A stretch of 64,000 nt of DNA, taken from NCBI GenBank assembly GCA_965278995.1, contig OZ257136.1:4402001-4466000 (forward strand), written 5' to 3'. Below the pieces are notes generated by a model that was given only the letters and a program-made list of their open reading frames with translations, did not search any database and was not told the DNA's origin. Of the stretch, positions 35,660 to 43,296 are shown in pieces (positions within the stretch are counted from its first letter, which is position 1; each line of letters starts with the position of its first letter). Origin of the DNA: JADJYF01 sp965278995. Lineage in GTDB: Bacteria; Pseudomonadota; Gammaproteobacteria; Ga0077536. A program made the position numbers and the translations under genes.

Positions 35660-36328
35660 ATGAATCGCGCCAACCGATATGCGTGTGCTTGCGCTGGCTT
35701 TATTGTTGTAATTCAACTTCTAAATGGCGTGTATAACGAAGCGTTATACGAGCACTCCCTCTCCTTATACTGGTCTCTGCACTTACTTACATTCTTTGTA
35801 GCTCCATCGGTAGCTTTCGCATTCCTAAACAGTCACCCTAGCGGACTCTCCGACTTCTCGATCGAGCTTCCTCATTCGGCGCTAGATTGGTTCAATACGC
35901 TACTGATCGCCGCGTTTCTAACGGCACTTCTGTGGTTCATATATGACTATGCAACCTGGATTGGCTATGAGACATTTCGCTTCGAGCGTCCTGAGTTTTA
36001 CTTCGGCCTTACCATTCCCGACGGACCTTTTCTTAGGCCTATTATTGGTAGCTATTCTGCATTAACGGCGGGTATAGCTGAGGAATGGACATACAAGGGT
36101 GCTCTGTATTATTTGATATACAGATTGAGCAATAGCCGCTTTAATACAATCATATTTGCCACCATCTCAGCCGCGTTGTTCTCGCTAATCCATTGGGAGA
36201 ATGGCGGGGCCGAAATGCTGGGTACATTTGCGTTTGCGTCTGTGGGCGGGTACTTATTCTTAAAAATACGGAACATCGTGCCGTTTATTATCGCGCATGC
36301 ATCCATAGATCTCGCACACTTCTTATGA
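35660..36328 (+). CDS. Cassette 1: CPBP intramembrane metalloprotease-like protein
   Basis: 222 residues from ATG 35660, 22 bp inside the cassette. Multispanning, with motif 1 GIAEEWTYKGAL (Lys in place of the usual Arg), motif 2 LIHWENGG and motif 3 FIIAHASIDLAH. AT-richer than its chromosomal neighbours. It aligns along its length with the resident CPBP protein at 17706 (for example NEALYEHSLSLYW against KEALITHAPALYW). Function unknown; some CPBP proteins give bacteriocin self-immunity. Its stop lies 8 bp before attC1. Confidence 0.75.
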   Translation: MNRANRYACACAGFIVVIQLLNGVYNEALYEHSLSLYWSLHLLTFFVAPSVAFAFLNSHPSGLSDFSIELPHSALDWFNTLLIAAFLTALLWFIYDYATWIGYETFRFERPEFYFGLTIPDGPFLRPIIGSYSALTAGIAEEWTYKGALYYLIYRLSNSRFNTIIFATISAALFSLIHWENGGAEMLGTFAFASVGGYLFLKIRNIVPFIIAHASIDLAHFL

Positions 36329-36335
36329 GCCACAA

Positions 36336-36404
36336 TTCTAACCAGCCAATCGAGCGGACGCCTTCGTGCTACGCACTCCGGCGCTGCTCATCGGCGCGTT
36401 AGGC
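36336..36404 (+). other. attC1 recombination site (69 bp)
   Basis: R'' TTCTAAC at the left, R' GTTAGGC at the right. The inner arms CCAATCGAGCGG and GCTGCTCATCGG are imperfect inverted repeats (L''/L'). The central sequence is almost the same as in the four other full sites. Confidence 0.9.
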
Positions 36405-36420
36405 AGCAGGGGAAAGGAAG

Positions 36421-36903
36421 GTGCTATTCACAATTGCACTATTCGGGCTCACAGTAGCTGCAGAGTCTGCAGCTATTGGCCTATCTGACACAGTAACTCT
36501 GGTGGTTTGTTCGAAGCCTCGTATCGAGCGGCAGGCGATGCCTCCAGGTCGGATTGTGTGGGAGCGCGGCGAAGTACGCGCAGACGGTAAATCGATCAGC
36601 CTTGGGGCGACATTCCCGGGTGAAATCGATGGGCGGAAGTTCCAGTTGCTCGAAGCCATCGTATCGGATACCGGCACCTACAAGTTTTTGCTAGCCCCAA
36701 CCCTTGCTTTCGATTCTCCTTCTGAGCCAGCGGTTCCGGAATTAACGTTCCGATTTGATCTTCATCCTGGCACCGCTGCGAAAGTAAACTTCAAGTTCAC
36801 GTACTACACCTCTGGTAAGGGATGTCCCGACGAGAAATTCGTCTACGAAGTTAACGCTAACGAAGGCCTCACCAACACAGACTCGGTCGGTCGTCAACCG
36901 TGA
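36421..36903 (+). CDS. Cassette 2: exported protein of unknown function
   Basis: 160 residues from a GTG at 36421 with AAGGAAG upstream, 23 bp inside the cassette. N-terminal hydrophobic segment FTIALFGLTVAAESAA looks like a signal peptide. The body is beta-rich (LTFRFDLHPGTAAKVNFKFTYYTS) with two Cys (VVCSKP, GKGCPDE) that could pair. No family recognised. About 110 bp downstream lies the IS30-type element. Confidence 0.6.
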   Translation: MLFTIALFGLTVAAESAAIGLSDTVTLVVCSKPRIERQAMPPGRIVWERGEVRADGKSISLGATFPGEIDGRKFQLLEAIVSDTGTYKFLLAPTLAFDSPSEPAVPELTFRFDLHPGTAAKVNFKFTYYTSGKGCPDEKFVYEVNANEGLTNTDSVGRQP

Positions 36904-37019
36904 TCTCTCTTGAGCGGTTTATTTACGAGCAGTGCCGAGAGCCGCACCTGGGCATCAATGCTGGAAGTTTCGATTGGTGCGGCGCTATAGGAAGCTTGCT
37001 GCTTGAAGTCCACTCTTGA

Positions 37020-38092
37020 AGTCCACTTTCAAGTGCAACACCCTTAGGACCGAGCGAAGAGCGCTTCGCTTGGTGTTTTGAAGCCGAGTCGTTCGCGCGG
37101 TCGGTCGTTGAGTTTCTGAGCAATACGATTGCACTGTGCCTGAGTGAGCGCTCTCAGGCACATGCCCTTGGGCAGATACTGCCGTATGAGTCCGTTGGTG
37201 TTTTCATTGGTGCCACGTTCCCAAGAATGGTAAGGCGTGGCGAAATAGAATTTGACGCTGGTCCGAGTTTCGACCGCTTCGTAGTCATGGAACTCGGTGC
37301 CATTGTCGAGTGTGATGGTCTTGAAGCGCGTCTCGAGTTGTCGGATAGCGCGGGTGAGGGCGCGGGTCGCTTGCGCCATGGTGCGGGCTTTGAGCTTCTT
37401 GATGACGAGGAAGCCAGTGACGCGTTCGACGAGGGTGAGGATGCAGTGGCGTTGGTCGGCGCCCATGACGGTATCGCCTTCCCAATGGCCATGCTGTCGT
37501 CGCCGCTCGACCTGTTTTGGGCGCTCGCTAATATGCCGTTTGCCGAGCAATCTGCCGCGTGTGGCCGGGCTTCCGCGACGTTTACGCCCGAACTTGCTCA
37601 AGATGCGGAGGTTTCGCCAGAGCTGTCCGCCGTCGCGTCGGTCGCGTCGAATGTAACGATAGATGGTCTCTTTACTCATGCCCGCGTCAGCGGCCAGGCG
37701 CCGACGTCCGACAATCTGTGCTGGGCTCCATTGGCGTCGCAGTGCGCGTGCGACCAGGGCCCAGTCACGCGGTCCATAGTGGCTATTACGTCGACTGCGG
37801 CGGCGCCTGGCGACGGCATATTGGTGGGCCTTTTCAGGCCGGTAGTGGCCGTCGTGATGGGTGGCATTGCGCCGTAGTTCGCGGCTGACGGTGGACGGCG
37901 CTCGGCTCAACACACTGGCGATGAAACGCAGGCTGTGCCGCTGGCGATAGAGCCTGCCGATGACATATCGTTCATGGTCGGAGAGCTGGTGGTATTCCAT
38001 GTTTGCAACCCCTTCTTGCCGGATGAGGAAGCCGACAGTATCGCCGGCTCTCCATCCTCTATGGATGGGGGTGTTGCACTTAGTTTGGCAGA
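37020..38092 (-). mobile_element. IS30-family insertion sequence
   Basis: About 1.07 kb. Ends share the inverted repeat AAGTGCAACACCC (left 37031-37043, right 38069-38081 on the other strand); outer limits are approximate because similarity fades beyond this. The right end stops a few bases before attC2. Outside the left end, CTTGAAGTCCACT is repeated twice in tandem (37002-37027). Confidence 0.8.
37044..38000 (-). CDS. IS30-family transposase
   Basis: 318 residues, apparently intact. The N-terminal helix-turn-helix region (YHQLSDHERYVIGRLYRQRH, ASVLSRAPSTVSRELRRNA) precedes a DDE catalytic domain: Asp in HWEGDTVMG, Asp in ITLDNGTEFHDY, and Glu in HSWERGTNENTNGLIRQYLP. Start at ATG 38000 chosen at the conserved MEYHQLSDHERY opening. 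A 13-bp inverted repeat borders the gene at both ends. Confidence 0.9.
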   Translation of the reverse strand: MEYHQLSDHERYVIGRLYRQRHSLRFIASVLSRAPSTVSRELRRNATHHDGHYRPEKAHQYAVARRRRSRRNSHYGPRDWALVARALRRQWSPAQIVGRRRLAADAGMSKETIYRYIRRDRRDGGQLWRNLRILSKFGRKRRGSPATRGRLLGKRHISERPKQVERRRQHGHWEGDTVMGADQRHCILTLVERVTGFLVIKKLKARTMAQATRALTRAIRQLETRFKTITLDNGTEFHDYEAVETRTSVKFYFATPYHSWERGTNENTNGLIRQYLPKGMCLRALTQAQCNRIAQKLNDRPRERLGFKTPSEALFARS

Positions 38093-38099
38093 CCGCGAC

Positions 38100-38168
38100 T
38101 CCTAACAAGCCAATCGAGCGGACGTTTCCGTGCTGCGCACTCCAACGCCGCTCATCGGCGCGTTAGAT
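38100..38168 (+). other. attC2 recombination site (69 bp)
   Basis: R'' TCCTAAC and R' GTTAGAT with the shared inner sequence CAAGCCAATCGAGCGGACG... ending CTCATCGGCGC. It closes cassette 2 (R' GTTAGGC of attC1 predicts GCCTAAC; one base differs). The IS30 end is within about 10 bp of its left side. Confidence 0.9.
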
Positions 38169-38176
38169 GTGATTAA

Positions 38177-38431
38177 TCAGTAGTGGTAGCGGGCTTGAGC
38201 AATGCGAAGAACATTGCCCTCGACCGCGTAGACGAGTCGATGCTCGTCATTGATCCGACGTGACCAAAATCCCGATAGTGCAAGTTTAAGTGGCTCGGGC
38301 TTACCAATTCCCTCGAACGGCGAACGCTGAATATCGTGAATCAATCCATTGATCCGCTTTACCATTGCTTTGTCTGTTTTTTGCCAATACAAGTAGTCTT
38401 CCCAAGCGTTCTCGGAGAACTGGATTTTCAT
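38177..38431 (-). CDS. yoeB: Cassette 3: YoeB-type toxin (Txe/RelE superfamily)
   Basis: 84 residues: MKIQFSENAWEDYLYWQ, IQRSPFEGIGKPEPLKLALS, GFWSRRINDEHRLVY and the C-terminal RYHY. These match YoeB toxins, whose catalytic Glu, Arg, His and terminal Tyr cleave mRNA at the ribosome; the GKPEPLK and RRINDEHRLVY segments carry the expected residues. Its start overlaps the antitoxin stop (ATGA). The gene points against the cassette direction. Confidence 0.88.
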   Translation of the reverse strand: MKIQFSENAWEDYLYWQKTDKAMVKRINGLIHDIQRSPFEGIGKPEPLKLALSGFWSRRINDEHRLVYAVEGNVLRIAQARYHY

Positions 38432-38679
38432 TCAATGAGCTTCCGCGATGTCCCTCCACCTGATTTGAGCTCTACAATTGATTCAATCAGTCTTTTGGCA
38501 TTCTTGGGGCTACGAAGCAGGTATGCAGTTTCTTCGAGGGCCTGAAAGTCGTCGAGTGACATCATAACGACCGACTGGGAGTTCTTGCGGGTAATAACGA
38601 TGGGGGCATGGTCGTCACAAACTCGATCCATGGTATTGGCGAGTTTGCTTCGGGCTTCAGAATAAGTGAGGGTGTCCAT
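38428..38679 (-). CDS. yefM: Cassette 3: YefM/Phd-family antitoxin
   Basis: 83 residues from ATG 38679. TLTYSEARSKLANTMDRVCDDHAPIVITRKNSQSVVMMSLDDFQALEETAYLL fits the Phd/YefM fold, which binds the module's own operator and, through its tail, the YoeB toxin. Antitoxin-first order with overlap to the toxin is normal. A weaker, longer start at 38715 exists. Confidence 0.88.
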   Translation of the reverse strand: MDTLTYSEARSKLANTMDRVCDDHAPIVITRKNSQSVVMMSLDDFQALEETAYLLRSPKNAKRLIESIVELKSGGGTSRKLIE

Positions 38680-38726
38680 ATGGCCAAGTCTCGAGACGTA
38701 CAACTCACTGTACAACAGAGAATCAC

Positions 38727-38795
38727 ATCTAACAAGCCAATGGAGCGTGCGCCTCCGTGCTGCGCACTCCGGCGCTGCTCATCGGCGCGTTGAGG
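38727..38795 (+). other. attC3 recombination site, interrupted by the IS1182-type element
   Basis: R'' ATCTAAC is the exact complement of GTTAGAT in attC2, confirming that cassette 3 runs from attC2 to here. The inner sequence is intact through CTCATCGGCGC. The right core now reads GTT-GAGG because the IS begins directly after GTT; the true right core GTTAGGT reappears at 40555 on the other side of the element. Confidence 0.85.
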
Positions 38796-40554
38796 GTGTA
38801 GAAAAACCCTATTTCAGGGCGTGGGTATCGGTCCGCCGAGCTGCAGGTCGTGCTCGGGCAGGTGTCGCCATAACTTTGTATGCGTTTCGTGCGATCGGTG
38901 ATTAACAGCGGTTAATGCGCATGGACTCGCTCGTTCCCGCTAATGTACGTATACCAAGTGCGCCAGCTTCTCGATGTTCTGCACGAGACTGAACAGCAAC
39001 CATTGCCCGTTAACCTTGCGCTTGCTGCGTAGCGTGAATCGATTGAGTCGTTTGTTGTGCCTCAGGTTGCCGAATACCGGCTCGACTGTAGCGAAGCGCT
39101 GCCCGTATTGCTTGCGTCCATCGTCACTGTCGATACGTTCGCGCATCCGCATGGCGAGCCGGTCCGCGAGCGTCGGATTGTTGTCATTGAAGAACGCGAC
39201 TTGCCGGGTATGCGTCCTGTCGGGTGTGCGCAGACAACGGTCGCGATACATGCACGGCACGCAGTCACGCTTTGCCCCTTGGAAGCGAACGGCTTCTCGA
39301 CCATTGATGCGACAGTTCGACCCATGTCGGTAAAGTGACTTCCCTGCCGGGCACATGCAGGTGCCGGCCTGCGGGTCGTGGACAAAGTCGGCCGGCTTGT
39401 AACACGGCGCCTTGTGCGGATTGCCAGACTTGTCGTAGAGCGGATCGGGTTTTGCTTTGTGCCGCGCCTGGTCCTCGAAGCGTTCATCTCGGTTACGCAT
39501 CTGGGCGTCGACGTTCATGGCATCAAGCGCGACGAGATTGTCTATGCTGTAGTAGCCGGCGTCGGCGGTGATGAGTGTCTGCGAGTCACGGAAGGGTGTG
39601 GTCGCTGCCACCATCGGCAGCAGCAGGGCCTGCTCGGAGTCGGTGCCATGAGCCTGTGCGGCGACGATGATCTGATGTTTGGCATCGACGGCGGTGACAC
39701 CAGTGTAGCCTTGGATGATGCCTTTGTCGGTGGCCATCTTGGCGCTGTCGTGGTCAGTGCGGTTGCTCATGACGACCTTGCCGCTCGCACCGTGGCGGTC
39801 TTCGGGATGGGTAGCCAGCCAGGTGCGCAACTCGCCGGCGTCGCGTTGCAGCCGTTCAAGCCGGAGTTCCCTGCGCTGTCGGTCATCGCTCTCGGCAGAC
39901 TCGTCATCGGCGGCGCGATGCCGGCTCAATAAAGCCTTTGCCGTCGTTTCCAACTTGGTCGCTTGGCGTTTTAAATCCATCCGTGTCCCACTCTTGTGCT
40001 TGGATGCGTTACTCGGTAGCTTGACGCCATCGATGGCGAATAACTCGCTGCCGATGAGACCCTGCCGCTGGCAGATGGCGAGCACGGCGCCGAACACGGT
40101 GGCGATGTCATCGCCGAGGGTGCTGACGAAATGCGCGATGGTGGTGAAGTGCGGTTGGCTGTCGCCGCTCAGCGCAATGAAGGTCGCGTCGCGGACACAG
40201 GCACGCGCGATAGGTCGGCTGCCGAGGAGTCCCTGCGAGTAACCGAACAGGACGACCTTCAACAGCATGGTGGGCGGATAGGCCGGCGCACCCGTCTCGT
40301 CGTTGCGGTAACGTGCATCGAAATGCGAGAGGTCGAGTTCGTGGTCGATGAGGTGACTCAGCGCATGCTCAAATGTTCCCGGCCGCAACTGCTCGGCCAA
40401 GTCGAGGGCGACGAACCGCAGATCTGCTTCGACGTCGTAGTACCGCGCCATCGCCCCATCTCCTGTGTGTTGTCCGACCGATATCACACAGATCGTCGCG
40501 GCACGCCTGAGTTCCCTGCGATGACACACATCCGGCAACTTTTCTTACACCCTC
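38792..40554 (-). mobile_element. IS1182-type insertion sequence in the attC3 core
   Basis: 1763 bp with terminal inverted repeats GAGGGTGTAGAAAA (left) and GAGGGTGTAAGAAAA (right, other strand). GTT flanks both ends (38789-38791 and 40555-40557), a 3-bp direct repeat made of the core's own bases. Removing the element rebuilds CGGCGC-GTTAGGT, a normal attC right end. Confidence 0.85.
38940..40451 (-). CDS. IS1182-family transposase
   Basis: 503 residues from ATG 40451 after AGGAG. The DUF772 N-terminal domain (YPPTMLLKVVLFGYSQGLLGSRPIAR) is followed by a DDE domain with ELFAIDGVKLPSNASKHKSG, NRTDHDSAKM, LITADAGYYSIDN and a Cys-rich insert (CMCPAGKSLY, CVPCMYRDRC). It ends with RFATVEPVFGNLRHNKRLNRF, carrying the likely catalytic Glu. 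No frameshift or stop seen, so probably active or recently so. Confidence 0.9.
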   Translation of the reverse strand: MARYYDVEADLRFVALDLAEQLRPGTFEHALSHLIDHELDLSHFDARYRNDETGAPAYPPTMLLKVVLFGYSQGLLGSRPIARACVRDATFIALSGDSQPHFTTIAHFVSTLGDDIATVFGAVLAICQRQGLIGSELFAIDGVKLPSNASKHKSGTRMDLKRQATKLETTAKALLSRHRAADDESAESDDRQRRELRLERLQRDAGELRTWLATHPEDRHGASGKVVMSNRTDHDSAKMATDKGIIQGYTGVTAVDAKHQIIVAAQAHGTDSEQALLLPMVAATTPFRDSQTLITADAGYYSIDNLVALDAMNVDAQMRNRDERFEDQARHKAKPDPLYDKSGNPHKAPCYKPADFVHDPQAGTCMCPAGKSLYRHGSNCRINGREAVRFQGAKRDCVPCMYRDRCLRTPDRTHTRQVAFFNDNNPTLADRLAMRMRERIDSDDGRKQYGQRFATVEPVFGNLRHNKRLNRFTLRSKRKVNGQWLLFSLVQNIEKLAHLVYVH

Positions 40555-40619
40555 GTTAGGTCTCAATTCGAAATCGCAGTGGGTCTTTCATCGCCGTATC
40601 CGAAAGGATACGATGGGCC

Positions 40620-40922
40620 ATGCTCACCGTTCAACTCACCACAGAGTTCCAGGACTGGCTCGACGGGTTGGCCGACAAACGAACTCAGATCAGAATCGTC
40701 GCCCGGCTACGCCAAGCCGAGGCAGAGAACCTTGGCGACTGGGGACCAATCGAAGGCGGATTATCCGAGATGCGAATCCACTTCGGGCCCGGTTACCGTC
40801 TATATTTCACGCGGAGGGGTAGCATCCTCGTGGTCCTGTTGAACGGGGGAACAAAATCAACTCAGGCGAGAGATATTAAGAGGGCCAAACGGCTCCTCAA
40901 AGAGCTGGAACTCGACTCATGA
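40620..40922 (+). CDS. Cassette 4: HigB/RelE-type toxin
   Basis: 100 residues. FQDWLDGLADKRTQIRIVARLRQAEAENLGDW, GLSEMRIHFGPGYRLYFTRRG and the closing AKRLLKEL match the RelE-superfamily addiction-module killer proteins. They usually act as ribosome-dependent mRNA interferases. Toxin-first order and a 4-bp overlap (ATGA) with the downstream antidote are typical of HigBA-like modules. ATG is 64 bp inside the cassette. Confidence 0.86.
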   Translation: MLTVQLTTEFQDWLDGLADKRTQIRIVARLRQAEAENLGDWGPIEGGLSEMRIHFGPGYRLYFTRRGSILVVLLNGGTKSTQARDIKRAKRLLKELELDS

Positions 40923-41224
40923 AAGCAACTAAGAAAGCCCCGAAGCTGGTCCCGTTCGACGCAGCCCGATACCTCAATGATGAAGCCGCAATCGCGGAGT
41001 ACATGACGGTCGTACTCGAAACTGAAGACTCAGACCTACTCCTCCTGGCACTCTCCGATATAGCTAGAGCGAAGGGTATGTCGCAAGTGGCGAAGGAATC
41101 GGGCCTAGGTAGAGAGAGCCTCTACAAGGCACTCGCTCCCGGAGCAAAACCTCGGTTCGAAACAGTTCTCAAAGTGGCTAAAGCGCTTGGTGTTCGACTA
41201 ACCGCGGAGCCAATCCACAATTGA
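40919..41224 (+). CDS. Cassette 4: HigA-like antidote with HTH
   Basis: 101 residues. PFDAARYLNDEAAIAEYMTVVLE followed by an HTH (SDIARAKGMSQVAKESGLGRESLYKALA) and KPRFETVLKVAKALGVRL matches the putative addiction-module antidote family. It should neutralise the upstream toxin and repress the module. Its TGA stop lies one base before attC4. Confidence 0.86.
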   Translation: MKATKKAPKLVPFDAARYLNDEAAIAEYMTVVLETEDSDLLLLALSDIARAKGMSQVAKESGLGRESLYKALAPGAKPRFETVLKVAKALGVRLTAEPIHN

Positions 41225-41225
41225 G

Positions 41226-41294
41226 ACCTAACCAGCCAATGGAGCGGACGTTTCCGTGCTTCGCACTCCAACGCCGATCATCGGCGCGTTATAT
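41226..41294 (+). other. attC4 recombination site (69 bp)
   Basis: R'' ACCTAAC is the exact complement of the GTTAGGT core restored at 40555. The complementarity runs to 14 bases (AATTGAGACCTAAC against GTTAGGTCTCAATT). R' is GTTATAT. It closes cassette 4 (40556 to 41288). Confidence 0.92.
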
Positions 41295-41297
41295 TGC

Positions 41298-41726
41298 ATG
41301 AAGACGGAATCCCAAATACACGAGCGGGTCTTCTCTCTCGCAAGCGCACTCGCCGACGCGGCAACCGCCGAGAACGAGAAAGAATACAACCGTCGATATA
41401 GTGAACTGGAATTGTTATGCGCGGAAACGAATCGCGCCGGGGCAGCGCATCCTTTCTATTACGAGACGCTGGGAGACTTCACTCTAGACGACGAGGAAGC
41501 GCTTGATATCTATGAAGAGGCTTTGAAACTAGCGGAAGGGGTCGAACATATAGAGTCGCGTGTATCAATATTGCTCGCTATTGCAGAGCGGTACCGAGAA
41601 CTAGACGACGCAGACGCGGCTGTGGGCTATGCCACCGAAGCGAACAAGAGCATCAACGGTGTCAAGAATGAGGCGCTTAGGCAAGATCTAGCTGAGTTTC
41701 TGGCGAGTATGAGAAATGTCATCTAA
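41298..41726 (+). CDS. Cassette 5: helical protein of unknown function
   Basis: 142 residues from ATG 41298, only 10 bp after the core, a common cassette layout. All-helical, acidic, with two TPR-like pairs: EALDIYEEALKLAEG and SILLAIAERYRELDDADAAVGYA. No signal peptide or TM segment. The TAA stop falls inside the left arm of attC5. Family not recognised. Confidence 0.65.
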   Translation: MKTESQIHERVFSLASALADAATAENEKEYNRRYSELELLCAETNRAGAAHPFYYETLGDFTLDDEEALDIYEEALKLAEGVEHIESRVSILLAIAERYRELDDADAAVGYATEANKSINGVKNEALRQDLAEFLASMRNVI

Positions 41727-41789
41727 CCGGCCAATCGAGCGCACACCTCCGCGCTTCGCGCCTCAACGCCGCTCATCGGCGCGTTAGGC
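41721..41789 (+). other. attC5 recombination site (69 bp)
   Basis: R'' ATCTAAC and R' GTTAGGC with the shared inner sequence CCAATCGAGCGC...CGCTCATCGGCGC. The left arm differs by one base from the complement of attC4's GTTATAT. It closes cassette 5 and opens cassette 6. Confidence 0.9.
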
Positions 41790-42096
41790 GTTGGGTGTCA
41801 AACCGCCGTCGGCCCCGACGATTGCATTAATTAGACGGCGGTGATGACGTTGATCCATTGTCGCTTCCATCGGATATCTGACTTGAAGGAAAGTGGGACG
41901 ATCCACAGCAACGGGAGATGAAGGATTGATAGGCTTGGGGGCAGTCGAGCGGCAGGAAATTGTTAAGAAGTGTTGAGAGCGAGAAATCCGCCTGTGAGAG
42001 CAGTTTTTGCGGCAGTTAGGTCGGGTGTTATCCTACGGAAATACTCCGTGATTTTTTTCGCCCAACGTTGATTTTCAAAACAAGGAACAGTAGCCA
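41790..42096. other. 307-bp non-coding stretch at the start of cassette 6
   Basis: No credible gene. It holds a possible hairpin arm pair CCGCCGTC (about 41803) and GACGGCGG (about 41833), a GTTAGGT at 42014 that has no partner arm, and AAGGAA just before the next ATG. Promoter elements for the downstream gene are likely but not clear enough to mark. Confidence 0.5.
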
Positions 42097-42648
42097 ATGA
42101 AATTACGATTGCTCCTGACTTTATTACTCTCGGCTTTGGCTATTCCTGCGGCTGCTAGTGTTACGTACGATTACGTTGGCAATGACTTTACTTCCGGCCA
42201 TGATGGTGCCTTACCTGATCCTGAATTAGGGCTTCGAATCACAGCATCCGTTCAGTTTGATGATGACGTAGGTCCGAACTTTACTGGCGACGGCACGAGT
42301 CATATTTTCAATGTAACAATTTCTACAAATCTGATTTTGTTGTCCCTGGGGGACGATTCAAAGTTTTCGTTTTTTGGTTTCGAGCTCATAAACGGCGAAA
42401 TCGCACGCTGGGCGCTCTACGGGGGAGACCGCGACGACCAAATTTTGCTGCAGACGCAAAATTCAAATAATGGATCCAGTGATTTCTTCAGAGACTCTTC
42501 GAGTATCCCATCGACTGCGCGAGAAAATGTCGTCGGAACATCGGGTACTTGGTCTCGGGTGGCCTCTCCGGTTCCTGTTCCTGCCAGCTTCTTGCTGCTC
42601 AGCTCGGCGCTTGGGGGCCTCGGTATGGCCCGCCGCCGGTTAGCCTGA
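42097..42648 (+). CDS. Cassette 6: exported protein with PEP-CTERM-like tail
   Basis: 183 residues, ATG 42097 after AAGGAA. Signal peptide LLLTLLLSALAIPAAAS, then a beta-rich Asp/Asn-rich body, then PVPVPASFLLLSSALGGLG followed by ARRR. The Pro-containing motif, TM helix and basic tail are the PEP-CTERM layout (VPVP in place of VPEP). Expected to be processed by an exosortase encoded elsewhere. Function unknown. Confidence 0.75.
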   Translation: MKLRLLLTLLLSALAIPAAASVTYDYVGNDFTSGHDGALPDPELGLRITASVQFDDDVGPNFTGDGTSHIFNVTISTNLILLSLGDDSKFSFFGFELINGEIARWALYGGDRDDQILLQTQNSNNGSSDFFRDSSSIPSTARENVVGTSGTWSRVASPVPVPASFLLLSSALGGLGMARRRLA

Positions 42649-42792
42649 TCGCGATCAACTACGAGGAATAAATCTCATGGCTGAAAGCGTTAAGAAGAAA
42701 GGCATGAAGGCGACGACTGCCACTTTCCCTTACGGTGTCGCAGAATAATTGCGTACCCACTCAGCTTTCGTAAATATTGTACGTCGTTTTAC

Positions 42793-43221
42793 ATGACTAC
42801 TCAGAAAAAACCGAACGCCAACGCTGACCTGCCTGCCTCAGATCGTATCTCGGCAAAAATTGCAGAGCTGCACGATTGGCGCGGCAAAACTCTCGGTAGA
42901 ATGCGCAAGTTCATTCACGAAGCAGACCCGGACGTTACCGAAGAATGGAAATGGATGGGAACTCCGGTTTGGTCGCATGACGGCATCATCTGCACGGGAG
43001 AATCCTACAAAGATAAGGTGAAGCTCACTTTCGCCAAGGGTGCGTCGCTGAACGATCCGGCGCGTCTATTTAACTCAAGTCTGGACGGCAACGTTCGCCG
43101 CGCGATCGACATTCACGAAGGCGAAGAAGTTGATAAGTTCGCGTTCAAGGCACTTTTGCGACAAGCGGTTGACCTTAACGTCGCCGCGAAGTCGAAACGA
43201 TCAAAGAAAACGAAGCCCTAA
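42793..43221 (+). CDS. Cassette 6: DUF1801 family protein
   Basis: 142 residues. ISAKIAELHDWRGKTLGRMRKFIHEADPDVTEEWKWMGTPVW and the later FAKGASLNDPARLFN match the DUF1801/YdhG-like fold, related to iron-chaperone frataxin-like structures. Lysine-rich tail (KRSKKTKP). Function unknown. Between it and the previous gene there is 144 bp without a convincing gene. Confidence 0.78.
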   Translation: MTTQKKPNANADLPASDRISAKIAELHDWRGKTLGRMRKFIHEADPDVTEEWKWMGTPVWSHDGIICTGESYKDKVKLTFAKGASLNDPARLFNSSLDGNVRRAIDIHEGEEVDKFAFKALLRQAVDLNVAAKSKRSKKTKP

Positions 43222-43296
43222 GGATACGGCATCTTGAAATCTGTCGACGCTCTGGGCATAAAGCTTCATGCGGAAGCAAAAACGTAAGACCCTGAC

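Noticed and set aside
42014..42066. GTTAGGT at 42014 and GCCCAAC at 42060 as another attC
   Set aside because: No partner arms at attC spacing, none of the shared inner sequence, and the next gene begins too soon.
42677..42748. A 23-codon frame after the PEP-CTERM-like gene
   Set aside because: Very short, no family resemblance, weak ribosome site; cannot be separated from chance.
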